Positions 45,056-57,747 of a stretch of 64,000 nt of DNA are shown piece by piece (positions within the stretch are counted from its first letter, which is position 1; every line of letters starts with the position of its first letter). This DNA comes from Streptomyces sp. LUP47B (lineage in GTDB: Bacteria > Actinomycetota > Actinomycetes > Streptomycetales > Streptomycetaceae). The notes under the pieces are model-generated. The model was not told where the DNA came from and ran no database searches. It saw nothing but the letters and a program-made list of their open reading frames with translations. Location: NCBI RefSeq assembly GCF_001746295.1, contig NZ_MJAH01000002.1, positions 399,842 to 463,841 on the forward strand, in the 5' to 3' direction. The position numbers and the translations under genes were made by a program.

Positions 45056-45366
45056 AACTTCGCTCGCCTGCCTTTCGACGGGGACAAGGGCAAAAAGCGA
45101 CCATAGGTGGACTTGCCGGGTTTACGTAATGCTCAGGTCCGGTCGCGGAGCGTGCATAAATGTGCTGTATGCAGGTATCCCGTGCCTGATCAGGGACGCG
45201 TCTTCCCACGGCCCGTGTGATCCATCTCGCGCCCTGGTCGAGCAACGGAACTCGCCGCGGACTATCGTCATTCGGACAAATGGAGGGAGACGTCAGGTGA
45301 AGCGGGGGTTGCCTGCGTCCTTCCTCTCGGACGCATGGCACGACCGGAATTGAGAGGCCGCGAGGC
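45056..45366. promoter_or_regulatory. Divergent control region with TGCATA/TATGCA inverted repeat
   Basis: This 311-base gap lies between the divergent MHS and GT87-PAP2 genes. TGCATA at 45153-45158 and TATGCA at 45168-45173 form an inverted repeat 9 bases apart in an AT-rich patch, resembling an operator. AATGGAGGGAGACG at about 45279 is a strong ribosome-like sequence but is not followed by a convincing gene. I see no RNA gene. Confidence 0.45.
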
Positions 45367-47401
45367 GTGGCGAATGCGGAGCACAGTGGGACCACGGAAG
45401 TCCAGGCGCGGCTGCGCGCGGCCAGGCTGGCCCTGTGGCTGGTGGCCGCCGTTCTCGCCGTCAGACAGGTGGCCGTCGTCCTCAGTACCCCCAGAGGCGA
45501 GCGGCTGACGGACCTGGAGACCTGGGTCGGTCCGGACGGTGTCCTGCATGTGAAGGGTTCGCTGTACGACTCGACGCAGTTCACCGGTACCCCGTTCGGG
45601 GGACTCGTCCTGAAGCCGCTCACCCGCGCCGCCGAACAGGCTCTCGGCTGGGGCTGGACCTTCGGCACCCTGCTCCTGGTCGTCGCCCTCGGCCTCGTCG
45701 CCGCCCGCGCCCTCCCTCAGCCGGTCGACCGCCGCACCTCCCTGCTCGCCGCGCCGGTCGCGATCAGCCTGCTCATGCTGTCGCTGCCCGTGCGCAACAC
45801 GCTCTACCTCGGGCAGACCAGCATCATGCCGGTCCTGCTGGTCCTGGTCGCCTGCTTCGTCGTACGGGGTGAGCGGCTCAGCGGCCTGCTCATCGGTCTC
45901 GCCGCCGCCCTCCAGCCCACCGTCCTGCTCTTCGCGCCCCTGCTCTGGTTCACCGGCCGCCGCCGGGCCGCCCTCACCACGGCCGCGACCTTCGCCGCCG
46001 GCACCGCGCTGGCCTGGGCCGCGCTGCCGCACGACTCGTACACCTACTGGGTGCACCACATCGCGGGCACCGGACTCGGCGGGCCCGCCGACGACCTCTC
46101 CAACCAGTCCCTGCACGGCCTGCTGCTGCGTCTGGGGGCGACCGGACCGCTGGAGGTCTCCCTCTTCCTGGTCCTCGGCGTGGCCGTGGCCGCGCTGGGC
46201 GTGCGGCGGGCCGTGCGCTACGCCCGCGACGGCCAGCTGCTGCTCGCCGTCGCGATCACCGGCTGCGCGGCGATCGCCGTCTCGCCGACCACCTGGCAGC
46301 ACCAGCTGCTGTGGGTGCTGCTCGCGGTCGTCGGGCGGGTCGGCAAGCGCGCCTCCGACCGGTACGTGTGGCCCGTGGCCGTCGTCGTGGTGATGACCCT
46401 CCCGGCGTCGATGATGCTGCCGCACATCTCAGCGCTGTACACCCTGCGGGACAACGTGGTGCTGCTGGCCGCGCTCGCCGCCGCCACGGTGATCCCCTTC
46501 CTGTCGCGGACCTCGCCGTACTACCAGGTGCCGATCCCCACGGCGTACGCCGCACCGGTGCCCGCGCGGTTGCGGCACGTGCCGCTGCTGCCGTTCCTGC
46601 GGCGGGTGCTGACCCGGCCGAACCTGCTGCTCGAACTGCTGCTGATTCGTGTCACCTACGCCGCCTACCAGCAGGTCAGACTCGCGGCCACCGGCGGAAC
46701 CAACTCCGCGGGGCGGGCCACCGCCGAGGAGCACGGCCGGCAGGTCCTCGACATCGAGCGCTGGCTGCACCTCGACATCGAGCACTGGGCCAACCACGCG
46801 GTCGTCAAGGTCGACTGGCTGCGGGACTTCTTCGACTTCTACTACGAGTCCTTCCACTTCGTGGTGCCGCTGAGCGTGCTGGCCGTTCTGTACTGGCGGC
46901 GGCCGGGGGACTACCGGTGGGCCCGGGCCTCGCTCGGGTTCGCGACCCTGCTGGCCCTCGTCGGATTCTGGCTCTACCCGCTGGCACCACCACGGCTCAT
47001 GCCGGGGCTGGGGGTCATCGACACCGTGCACGGCGTGCAGGACTTCTCCAAGCCGGACTACGGCACGCTCACCGCCCTGACCAACCAGTACGCGGCGATG
47101 CCCTCGCTGCACTTCGGGTGGTCGCTGTGGTGCGGGGTCGTCATCGCGATCATCGCGCCCCGGTGGTGGATGAAGGGACTCGGGCTGCTCCACCCGCTGT
47201 TCACCGTCTCGGCGATCGTGGCCACCGGTAACCACTGGGTGCTGGACGCGGTCGGGGGTGCGGTTGTGGTCGCCGGCGGGTTCGGGTTGTCGTATGTGTT
47301 CCAGGGGCCGCGGGCCCGGGTGCTCGCGGTGGCGGCGCGGCATGCCGAAGAACGGGCCGACGGCCTCGTGGAGCCGTCGGCCCGGGGCGCCGGGACAAGG
47401 G

Positions 47402-47415
<14 letters not shown>
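45367..47415 (+). CDS. Bifunctional GT87 glycosyltransferase / PAP2 phosphatase fusion
   Basis: A 682-residue polytopic protein from GTG 45367. The N-terminal ~400 residues are GT87-type: membrane helices with LPVRNTLYLGQTSIMPVLLVL and AALQPTVLLFAPLLW, as in polyprenyl-phosphate mannosyltransferases. The C-terminal ~250 residues are a PAP2_3 domain of the inositolphosphotransferase type: YYESFHFVVPLSVL, YPLAPPRLMPGLGVIDT, MPSLHFGWSLW, and GNHWVLDAVGGAVV (catalytic His, Asp). It likely builds glycolipids or phosphoinositides. Its last 14 bp overlap the P450 gene. Confidence 0.9.
47354..47383 (-). terminator. Terminator hairpin for the P450 gene, embedded in convergent CDS
   Basis: GGGCCGACGGC and GCCGTCGGCCC form a perfect 11-bp stem around an 8-base loop. 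It lies 19 bases beyond the P450 stop on the minus strand, inside the last codons of the GT87-PAP2 gene. Confidence 0.55.
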
Positions 47416-50209
<2,794 letters not shown>

Positions 50210-50229
<20 letters not shown>

Positions 50230-51037
50230 AGCGCTCCTCCATCACTCGCCGGATCAGCCCCGCAGATTCCCTGAGGGAGAGCGCGGCGGCCTGAAGATGA
50301 TCGTAACGGAGCGAGCAGTCCCTGACGGTGTCCGGGTTCGCGGTCGGATGCCCGCTGCCGTACCCCTCGGTGTAGACGATGCTCGGGTCGGTCAGGAAAC
50401 GGTAGAGGTCGAACGAGCCTTGTAGTCCTGTGTGCGCTCCGGCCGAGAAGGGCAGGACCTGGATGTTGATCCGGGGGCTGTCCTCGAAGGCCAACAGATG
50501 AGCCAGTTGGCCCTTCATGGTTTCCGGGCCGCCGATCTCCTGATGCAGCGCCGCCTCACTGATGACGGCCCAGAAGACCGGTGGTTCCTCCTTCTCGAAG
50601 ATGCTCCGGCGGGCCAGGCGTACGGCGGTGCGGTCGTCGAGGTTGCTCTGATCCAGCACGCCGAGTACGGCACGGGCGTAGGCCTCGGTCTGCAGTAGGC
50701 CGTGGATCATGTGGGTCTCGAAGGAGTAGATCTCGGTGGCCCGCGCCTGGAGTTCCGCAACCTGCCTGAACCAGGCGGGCAGTTGACTGCGCAGCACCAG
50801 GTCGACGAGCCGGGTCAGCAACCCGTCCGACCCCAGCGCCGCGTCCGCCCGTTCGCTGAACTCCGGTGTCGGGACCTTCCTCGCCGTCTCGATCTGCCCG
50901 ACCAGTGAGCCGGTGTAGCTGAGGATGTCGCCGAGTTGACGCTGGGTCAGGTGGGCGGCTTCTCGGAGGCGGCGCAGCTCGAAACCGTAGTAGTCGCCGG
51001 GCGAGGCGCCGGGGTCGAGGGAGTGAATGCCGGTCAC
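50210..51037 (-). CDS. Scr1/WhiJ-type HTH regulator (DUF5753)
   Basis: A 275-residue protein from GTG 51037. The N-terminal XRE helix-turn-helix is FELRRLREAAHLTQRQLGDILSYTGSLVGQIE (residues ~18-50); the DUF5753 ligand domain follows (EIYSFETHMIHGLLQTEAYARAVL, EEPPVFWAVISEAALHQEIGG, INIQVLPFSAGAHTGLQGSF). It probably represses the DUF397 partner and neighbouring genes until relieved. Divergent neighbour is an ATP-binding anti-sigma-like protein, completing the usual trio. Confidence 0.93.
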
Positions 51038-51108
51038 GCGGGGTCCCCTCTCGGGTAACTGGGTCCACGGCTCAACCAGTTGTGTCCGTTCGATAGCCCA
51101 GCGTAGTC

Positions 51109-51522
51109 ATGCGAGGTCACGCTCGTCCCGTGAACTCCTACATTCCCCAGTGGCGCCTGTCCCTCACCGCGGGCGAACACTCCGCCCGCCACATCCGCCG
51201 GATCGTCCGCTCGCTGCTGGACGAGTGGGGGCTGTCCCCGCTGTGCGACGCCGTCGAGCTCGGCGTGACGGAGCTGGTCGCCAATGTCGTACGCCATGTG
51301 CCGGACCGTCGGTGTGTGGTGCTGGTGCTGCGACTGGAGACCGGTGTTCGGGTGGAGGTCGCGGACGGGGTGCCCGAACTCCCGCTTTCTCCGGCCGAGT
51401 TGGACGCGGAGGCCGAACATGGTCGTGGACTGGTGCTGCTGGACGCCGTCGTGGACAAGTGGGGTGTGGGGCCGAGATCGGGTGGCGGAAAGAGGGTCTG
51501 GTTCGAGTGTGTTGAAAGCTGA
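51109..51522 (+). CDS. ATP-binding anti-sigma-factor-like protein (HATPase_c_2)
   Basis: A 137-residue GHKL ATPase fragment as in SpoIIAB/AbaA-like proteins. Motif N box is ELGVTELVANVVRHV, G1 box is EVADGVPELP and the GRGLVLLDAV region is the G2 box. ATG 51109 or GTG 51130 (homologue-like start MNSYIPQW). It is divergent from the Scr1-type regulator; such ATPases are thought to bind sigma or anti-anti-sigma factors in development. Confidence 0.88.
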   Translation: MRGHARPVNSYIPQWRLSLTAGEHSARHIRRIVRSLLDEWGLSPLCDAVELGVTELVANVVRHVPDRRCVVLVLRLETGVRVEVADGVPELPLSPAELDAEAEHGRGLVLLDAVVDKWGVGPRSGGGKRVWFECVES

Positions 51523-51796
51523 CCAATTGGTCATGTGCGCGTAAGTGTTAGACCTTCTGGACGCCACGGGCACAGGTGGTGAAGACGTACGCGTCTCAGA
51601 CGCGCCCTCCTGATGCTCTGCGCCGTGATCGCACTGCTGACCACCCCCGCGCAGAGCCCAGCACTCTCAGAGTGAAAGCCGTCGGGCGACTCAATGCCGA
51701 AGAACTGAACCTGGTGAAGCACGGGCCGGGCGCAAGGTCAGAACAGTGCGTGGGACCGGCGAAGGAGTGCCGCACCTGAGACCTCATCATGGACTC

Positions 51797-52054
51797 GTGA
51801 CTACGTGGATGCGCTGCTACTGGGAAGAGGAAGACGTCTGGTTCTACTTCGAGGTGAACGCCGAAGGCTGGGTGACCCGGCAGATCGAGCTCCAGGGCCC
51901 TGAACTGACGCCGATCGCAGCTGCCTCCCTCGACGAATGGCAGCAGGCCCATGAAGCGGGCCTCCTCGACGCATACGACAACAGGTTCGGCATCACAGCT
52001 GAACTACCCGTCTCAGAGTGGGAAGGGCATGATCCGATTCATCCCTTTGCGTAG
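51797..52054 (+). CDS. Small unknown acidic protein
   Basis: About 85 residues from GTG 51797 (ATG 51809 also possible). Trp/Phe/Glu-rich start (MRCYWEEEDVWFYFEV) then GWVTRQIELQGPELTPIAAASLDEWQQA and a DAYDNRFG segment. It resembles short Streptomyces hypotheticals found near toxin or mobile genes, but I cannot name the family. It precedes the decayed Rhs region by a short gap. The 274 bases before it (51523-51796) hold no convincing gene. Confidence 0.6.
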   Translation: MTTWMRCYWEEEDVWFYFEVNAEGWVTRQIELQGPELTPIAAASLDEWQQAHEAGLLDAYDNRFGITAELPVSEWEGHDPIHPFA

Positions 52055-52132
52055 ACGCAAGAGAAGAAACTTGGCCTCCCTGCTCCTCCGCCTGCAGCAA
52101 GCCCGATTTCTTTCTCTGTCTGGGACCGGGAT

Positions 52133-52948
52133 TCAGCGCACCTGACCAGCATCTCGTAGCACGAAGCGGAGGTTGGGGTGGGCCGGATCCGGGAGGGGTT
52201 CGCCCTCCGGCAGCACCGGGGCGAGCGCCAGGAACACCCGTTCCATCACCTGCTCCGTGTATCCGGCCAATGTCTCCGAAGCCTGCAGCAGCACCCCGCC
52301 CGACCGTAGCGGAATCACTTTGTGAAAGGCCCCTGACGCCTCCAAAGCTGTGCTCCCACCGAGGCGCACCGACAGTTCCTGAGGACACACCATCACCCAG
52401 GCATAGCCTCGAAGGACCTGACGGCCAGCTCGCAGAGACGTGCGCCTCTTTCGACGGAGCCCGGCATCGAGATTGGTGGAATCGTTGAAGTCGTTGAGTT
52501 CGATACGGGCAAAAGCTGGATTGCTGCCTTGCAGTGCTTCCTGCAGGAACGCCACCAGTCCGGCACATTCACTGGCGTCGTTCAGAGAATTCAGGGCGAC
52601 GCGCGCCGAGGCCAGCCAGAGGGACCCATCGGTGAGTACGTGGTTGGTGCGCGCCCCAACCAATTCAGTGTTGCCGGTCGAGTAGTCGACGTCGGCCCAC
52701 CAGGGAAACGTAGCGAGGCACTGCTCGAAATGCCCCCACTTGTCGCCGACCTTGGTAAAGAGCTCAGACGAGCCGTCGATGTCCTGCGTGACCAGAGCGC
52801 GAGAGACCACTCTCGAGTCGCCTTTCGGCTCTGCCGCCTCCAAGTCGACAAAAAGATGGGACCGGGCAGCCCTGAACCATTGAATCAGTGATTCACCCGG
52901 CTCGACGGCCGCATCGAGATCGAATGTGGCCTCCAGATAGACATCCAT
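52133..52948 (-). CDS. Unknown 271-aa protein, possible Rhs-toxin immunity
   Basis: A soluble protein from ATG 52948, with AAGGG upstream. No family recognised. It is less GC-rich than typical neighbours and lacks signal or membrane segments. It lies downstream of the Rhs remnant on the same strand (a 62-codon ORF between), the position usual for cognate immunity genes. The intact reading frame beside a broken toxin is what one expects of an orphan immunity gene (inference). Confidence 0.65.
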   Translation of the reverse strand: MDVYLEATFDLDAAVEPGESLIQWFRAARSHLFVDLEAAEPKGDSRVVSRALVTQDIDGSSELFTKVGDKWGHFEQCLATFPWWADVDYSTGNTELVGARTNHVLTDGSLWLASARVALNSLNDASECAGLVAFLQEALQGSNPAFARIELNDFNDSTNLDAGLRRKRRTSLRAGRQVLRGYAWVMVCPQELSVRLGGSTALEASGAFHKVIPLRSGGVLLQASETLAGYTEQVMERVFLALAPVLPEGEPLPDPAHPNLRFVLRDAGQVR

Positions 52949-52980
52949 CTCAGATACCCTTCAGACATTTCCTATGGATC

Positions 52981-53169
52981 TCAGGAACACGCACCACCAA
53001 AGATGCAAGCCGGCCCCTGCGAGAAAATCTTCCCCAACCCCGAAACTATGACGATGACAGCTGCCGATACGCCGTAAGTCTTTGGATCCCTCTGTGGCGA
53101 ATAACCATTGACAGGCGGACCCGGGTACGGGCTGGGGGTCGCCGTCGGTGTACGCGTGGGTTCTGTCAC
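52981..53169 (-). CDS. Short Pro/Thr-rich ORF with one membrane helix
   Basis: 62 codons from GTG 53169: a Pro/Thr-rich N-terminus (PTRTPTATPSPYPGPP), then SAAVIVIVSGLGKIF as a possible membrane segment and a short C-terminus with two Cys. The frame stays open upstream in a TPTPGPSSEPSP-rich stretch to a stop at 53269-53271 but contains no start codon there, so it may be a remnant of a longer gene. Confidence 0.4.
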   Translation of the reverse strand: MTEPTRTPTATPSPYPGPPVNGYSPQRDPKTYGVSAAVIVIVSGLGKIFSQGPACIFGGACS

Positions 53170-53273
53170 CGGAGTCCCGGGACTTGGTTCAGACGAGGGA
53201 CCCGGCGTGGGAGTTCTGGTGCGTCTGCGGTCTGTCCCGTAGTACCCCTCATCCCTGGTGAGCGCTCCTCAGA

Positions 53274-54059
53274 TCACACTCGCCCCTTGCCTTGACCCGA
53301 GTTGAACACCTGGGCAGGCAGGTAGGGGCCACGCTCCACGTCGCGATCGTCGCCCATCTTGTCGAAGTGAGCCTGAAGTTTGGTGACATATCGTGTGAGG
53401 TCCACCGGTCCCTCCTTCCTTCCATACTCGCTCTCCGCGCCGTTCGGCTTGACCTCCCAGATGTAGACCGTGTCCTTGGTCCAGAGGACCACGTCGGCAT
53501 ACCCCTTGTTCTTGTTGTTCTTACCGTCACTGGCTCCCGGAACAGCATTGGCCTCGTGACCGCCGGTACCGATGTCGACGGTGACGTACGCGTCGATATT
53601 GTGCTGCTTGGCCCAGGTAGCAGCAGCGAAGCCACTCGCGCACACTGCCGCGTTGTGCGCGGAGCCCTGGAAGGCCAGGCAGTTGCCGAGGTTGGTCTGC
53701 CCGTTGTTGCGGACGATCGTCGTCCCTTGCTTGCCTTTGCCCGTGGTGTCGTCCGAGCCGTCATCACCCGGCGTGTTGAACGGTGTCTCGGCCGTGTTCT
53801 GTCCGTACCCCTGGCAGATGTCCTTCGGGCACAGCCCGGTGGGGTCGCTCGTGGTGATGGGGCTGTTGTTCGCTTAGGCGTACCCGTTCATCTGCAGCGG
53901 ATCCGCGATGTCGAACACCGGGTCGGCCGAGACGAAGCGGCCCGTGTTCTGGTCGTACTCGCGGGCCCCCATGTGGGTCAGGCCCGTATTGGTGTCGTCG
54001 ATGCCGACGCCGAGGTAGGTGTGTTGGTTGGGCCAGCTGTTCGGCTGACCCGACGGGCG
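53274..54059 (-). pseudogene. 5-prime-truncated Rhs toxin remnant with in-frame nonsense codon
   Basis: On the minus strand, from about 54059, the frame reads the end of an Rhs core (NTGLTHMGAREYDQNTGRF, SADPVFDIADPLQMNGYA) and then a TAA at 53876-53874 exactly where the family has Tyr (NGYAYANNSP becomes NGYA-stop-ANNSP). The same frame continues for 200 codons: SPITTSDPTGLCP (the core end) and a C-terminal domain with YADVVLWTKDTVYIWEVKP, an ExK-type nuclease signature, to a stop at 53274. The N-terminal thousands of codons of an Rhs protein are absent. Confidence 0.8.
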
Positions 54060-54196
54060 AACACCCCCCTCAGGCCACCCATCGGGTGCGCTGCTGTCAC
54101 GGCAAGTGGTGCCAGCGCACCCGTGGTTTGCTCAGTACCCATGCCTTGGCATCGTGGGACCCCAGTCCCTTGCGTGGGTCGCGCCCCGTGCGGATC

Positions 54197-54493
54197 CAAG
54201 TGATGTTCCTCGGCGAGGCGGATGAGGCGCCCTGGACGGAGGAGGACCCTGACCGGGACACGCGCATCGCCATGGAGACGCCGTTGGCCCAACTGATTGC
54301 TCCATATGAGCAGCAGAGCGCCCGTTACGAGACTCTTCTGAACGCCCTCGACCTGGACTCGACGGCCAAGCAGCCCAACGGCTCCGGCACACACGTCACC
54401 CTTCGCTGGGTGATGCTGCACCCGGTCGAAGAAACGGCCCGGCACAACGGTCACCTCGACATCCTGCGCGAGCTGGCGGACGGGACGACAGGC
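54197..54493 (+). pseudogene. DinB/DUF664 fragment
   Basis: About 99 codons match the C-terminal part of DinB-type DUF664 proteins: MFLGEADEAPWTEEDPDRD, then VTLRWVMLHPVEETARHNGH and LDILRELADGTTG. The N-terminal half (first metal His region) is missing and the usual stop after DGTTGE is lost, the frame running into unrelated sequence. It lies between the Rhs remnant and the STAND gene end, so it marks a deletion scar. Confidence 0.7.
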
Positions 54494-54510
54494 GTCAGAC
54501 ACCAACCGGT

Positions 54511-56775
54511 TTACCCGACGGCCTCGATCGCCCCCGCCGTCTCCGCCGCAGACTCCGTGTCGCCGACCGCCGTGAACAGTTCGTACGCCCGCGTGAGGTG
54601 TTCGCGGGCCTCGCGGAGTTCGCCGCAGTGGCGTAGGGCCGTCGCCAGGCCGGTGAGGGACTGGGCGTGGAAGCGGTCGAGGTTGCCGTGGGCGAGGGGG
54701 GCGGTGACGGTGCGGTAGGCCGCCGCCGCCTCGGGCCATCGTTCGAGGGCCAGCAGGTCGTTCGCGATCTCGTGGCGGAGCAGGGCCTGGATGTACTCGT
54801 TCAGGCCGGGAACATCCCCGGCGGAGGTGTCGAGCAGGGTTCGGTGGAGGGTCAGCGCCTCCTCGGCTCGGCCGGATTGGCGCAGCGCCTTGCCGAGGAC
54901 CCGCTGGGAGACCGCCTTCCCGGCGGCGTCGCCGACGGCCTCGAAGAGCCGGGTGGCCTTCGCGGCGGCCTCCGCGGCCTCCGCGGGCCGCAGGCCCAGA
55001 CAGGCACCGCTGATGTAGGACCACGCCCAGGCCTGCTGGCCCTCGTCGCCGACCTCGATCGCCAACTCCAGGGCTCTGCGGGCGAGTTGTTCCGCCTGTT
55101 CGTACTGGTACGCGCCGACCCCGTGGGCCCAGGCCAGACAGTTCAGCTGGTGGGCCTCGGCCGCCCGGTCCCCGACGGCGGCCGCGGACCGGGCGCCGTA
55201 AGAGAAGAGGGTCCGCCACTCGGGCCACTGGCTCCAGCGGTCGGAGAACCAGTACAGGGTGCGCGAGGTGTGGAGGACCTCCGCGTGCCGGCCCGCCGCG
55301 TACATCAGGGGCAGGGCGCCCGCCCAGTTGGAGCGTTCGGTGGTCAGCCACTCCTCCGCCTCCGCCGCGGACTCGGGGGCAAAGGCGGCGGTCGCCCCCG
55401 GCCACGGCTCCGGCGCGCCCGGTGCCTCGAACATCCGGCCCGCCGCCGAGGCCGACCGCAACAACCAGTCCGCCATGCGCAGTTGGACCTCCCGCGCCAC
55501 CGACTCGGGCTCCTCGCCGTCGAGTCGTTCGCGCGCGAAGAGCCGTACCAGATCGTGGAGGGCGTACCGGCCGGGTGCCGTCTCCTCCAGCAGGCCCCGG
55601 TCGACCAGGAGGTCGAGAGAGTCCCCGGTGGTGAACGGGTCCTCGCCGGTCAGGACCGCGGCGAGGTCGGGGCCGGTGTCATGGCCGGGGAGCAGGGCGA
55701 GGCGGCGCAGCAACAGCCGGTGCGGCGGCGTGAGTTGATCGTAGGAGAGGGCGAGCGCGCCGCGTACGGCGAGGTCGCCCGCGATCAGTCCGCTCAACCG
55801 GCTTTCTTCGTCCGCGAGTTGGCTCACCAGGCGGGCCGGGGTCCAGCTCGGGCGGCTGGAGAGGCGGTTGCCGACGATGCGCAGGGCCAGCGGGAGGTGT
55901 CCGCACAGTTCTGTCAGGCGGGTGATCGCCTCGGACTGTCCGTCGGTGCGCGGGGCGCCGAGGATCCGCTTCAGGAGGGTCGCCGACTCCCCGCCGCTGA
56001 GCCCGCCGAGCCTGATCCGCCGTACGCCTTCCAGACCGGCCAGCGGCCGTCTGCTGGTGACCAGCACGAAACTGCCCTCGGCGTCCGGCAGCAGCGGTCT
56101 TGTGTGGATCTCGTCGGCCGCGTCGTCGAGGACGACCAGCGTCCGCCGGGTGGCGAGCATGGCCCGGTAGACGGCCTCCCGGGCCACCGGGTCGACCGGG
56201 ATCCGGTCGGGCGGGTGGCCGAGCGCCACGAGCAGGAGGACCAGCGCCTCGGCGGCCGGCAGCGGGGAGTCGCTCATGCCGTGCAGCTGGACGCAGACGC
56301 TGCCGTCCGGGAAGGAGCCGGACAGGCGTCGTACCGCTTCCGCCGCGAGCGTCGTCTTGCCCTGTCCGCCCGGCCCGAAGAGCACCGCTGCACGCGTGCG
56401 GGTGCCGGTGGCGAGGGCCTGCAGTTCCGCCAGCTCGTGTTCCCGGCCGGTGAAGTCCGGGACGGTGCGCAGGAGATACGGCGGGTTCGGCGGGCCCCCG
56501 CGTTCCCGGCCGGCGTCGGCGAGCCGCTGGAGGCGCTCGCGCTGTTCGGCGTCGAGCCGGAGGGCGGCGGCGAGAGCGTCGACGGTACGGCGCTGCGGTC
56601 CCCGGCTGCGGCCGCGCTCCAGGTCACCGAGCGCGCGGACGCTGACCCCGGACGCCCCGGCCAGGTCCTCCAGGGTGAGCCGGGCGGTCCGGCGCAGGGA
56701 ACGCAGCATCACGCCGAAGGCTGTGCCGCCGCGGGGCGCCTCGGTCTGCGGGACTTCAGAAGGGTGTCTGGTCAT
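54511..56775 (-). CDS. STAND regulator: XRE HTH, NB-ARC ATPase, TPR repeats
   Basis: A 754-residue signal-transduction ATPase from ATG 56775. Residues ~20-75 are an XRE helix-turn-helix (RLTLEDLAGASGVSVRALGDLERGR). Residues ~105-390 are NB-ARC: Walker A GPGGQGKTT, Walker B LVVLDDAAD, an LVTSRR sensor and CGHLPLAL. The C-terminal ~350 residues are TPR-like helices. It probably activates transcription on ligand or partner binding. It starts divergent to an alpha/beta hydrolase and ends beside the DinB fragment. Confidence 0.92.
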   Translation of the reverse strand: MTRHPSEVPQTEAPRGGTAFGVMLRSLRRTARLTLEDLAGASGVSVRALGDLERGRSRGPQRRTVDALAAALRLDAEQRERLQRLADAGRERGGPPNPPYLLRTVPDFTGREHELAELQALATGTRTRAAVLFGPGGQGKTTLAAEAVRRLSGSFPDGSVCVQLHGMSDSPLPAAEALVLLLVALGHPPDRIPVDPVAREAVYRAMLATRRTLVVLDDAADEIHTRPLLPDAEGSFVLVTSRRPLAGLEGVRRIRLGGLSGGESATLLKRILGAPRTDGQSEAITRLTELCGHLPLALRIVGNRLSSRPSWTPARLVSQLADEESRLSGLIAGDLAVRGALALSYDQLTPPHRLLLRRLALLPGHDTGPDLAAVLTGEDPFTTGDSLDLLVDRGLLEETAPGRYALHDLVRLFARERLDGEEPESVAREVQLRMADWLLRSASAAGRMFEAPGAPEPWPGATAAFAPESAAEAEEWLTTERSNWAGALPLMYAAGRHAEVLHTSRTLYWFSDRWSQWPEWRTLFSYGARSAAAVGDRAAEAHQLNCLAWAHGVGAYQYEQAEQLARRALELAIEVGDEGQQAWAWSYISGACLGLRPAEAAEAAAKATRLFEAVGDAAGKAVSQRVLGKALRQSGRAEEALTLHRTLLDTSAGDVPGLNEYIQALLRHEIANDLLALERWPEAAAAYRTVTAPLAHGNLDRFHAQSLTGLATALRHCGELREAREHLTRAYELFTAVGDTESAAETAGAIEAVG

Positions 56776-56852
56776 CACGACAATTAGAACAAGCGCCCCC
56801 CACTTAGTTTCGCCTGTCCTTCTGCCTGGTGCCGCGCGGTCACTCCTGGTGA

Positions 56853-57719
<867 letters not shown>

Positions 57720-57747
57720 CGCTTCGGGCGGCTCTTCAAAAAGGGGA

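Noticed and set aside
51576..51779. 67-codon plus-strand ORF and an overlapping signal-peptide-like ORF
   Set aside because: No ribosome site of note, no family, and the alternative frame is only ~20 codons after its Met.
54086..54196. N-terminal extension of the DinB fragment as a real gene start
   Set aside because: The first 37 codons (Arg/Cys/Trp-rich) do not resemble DUF664 N-termini; the fragment begins abruptly in homology.
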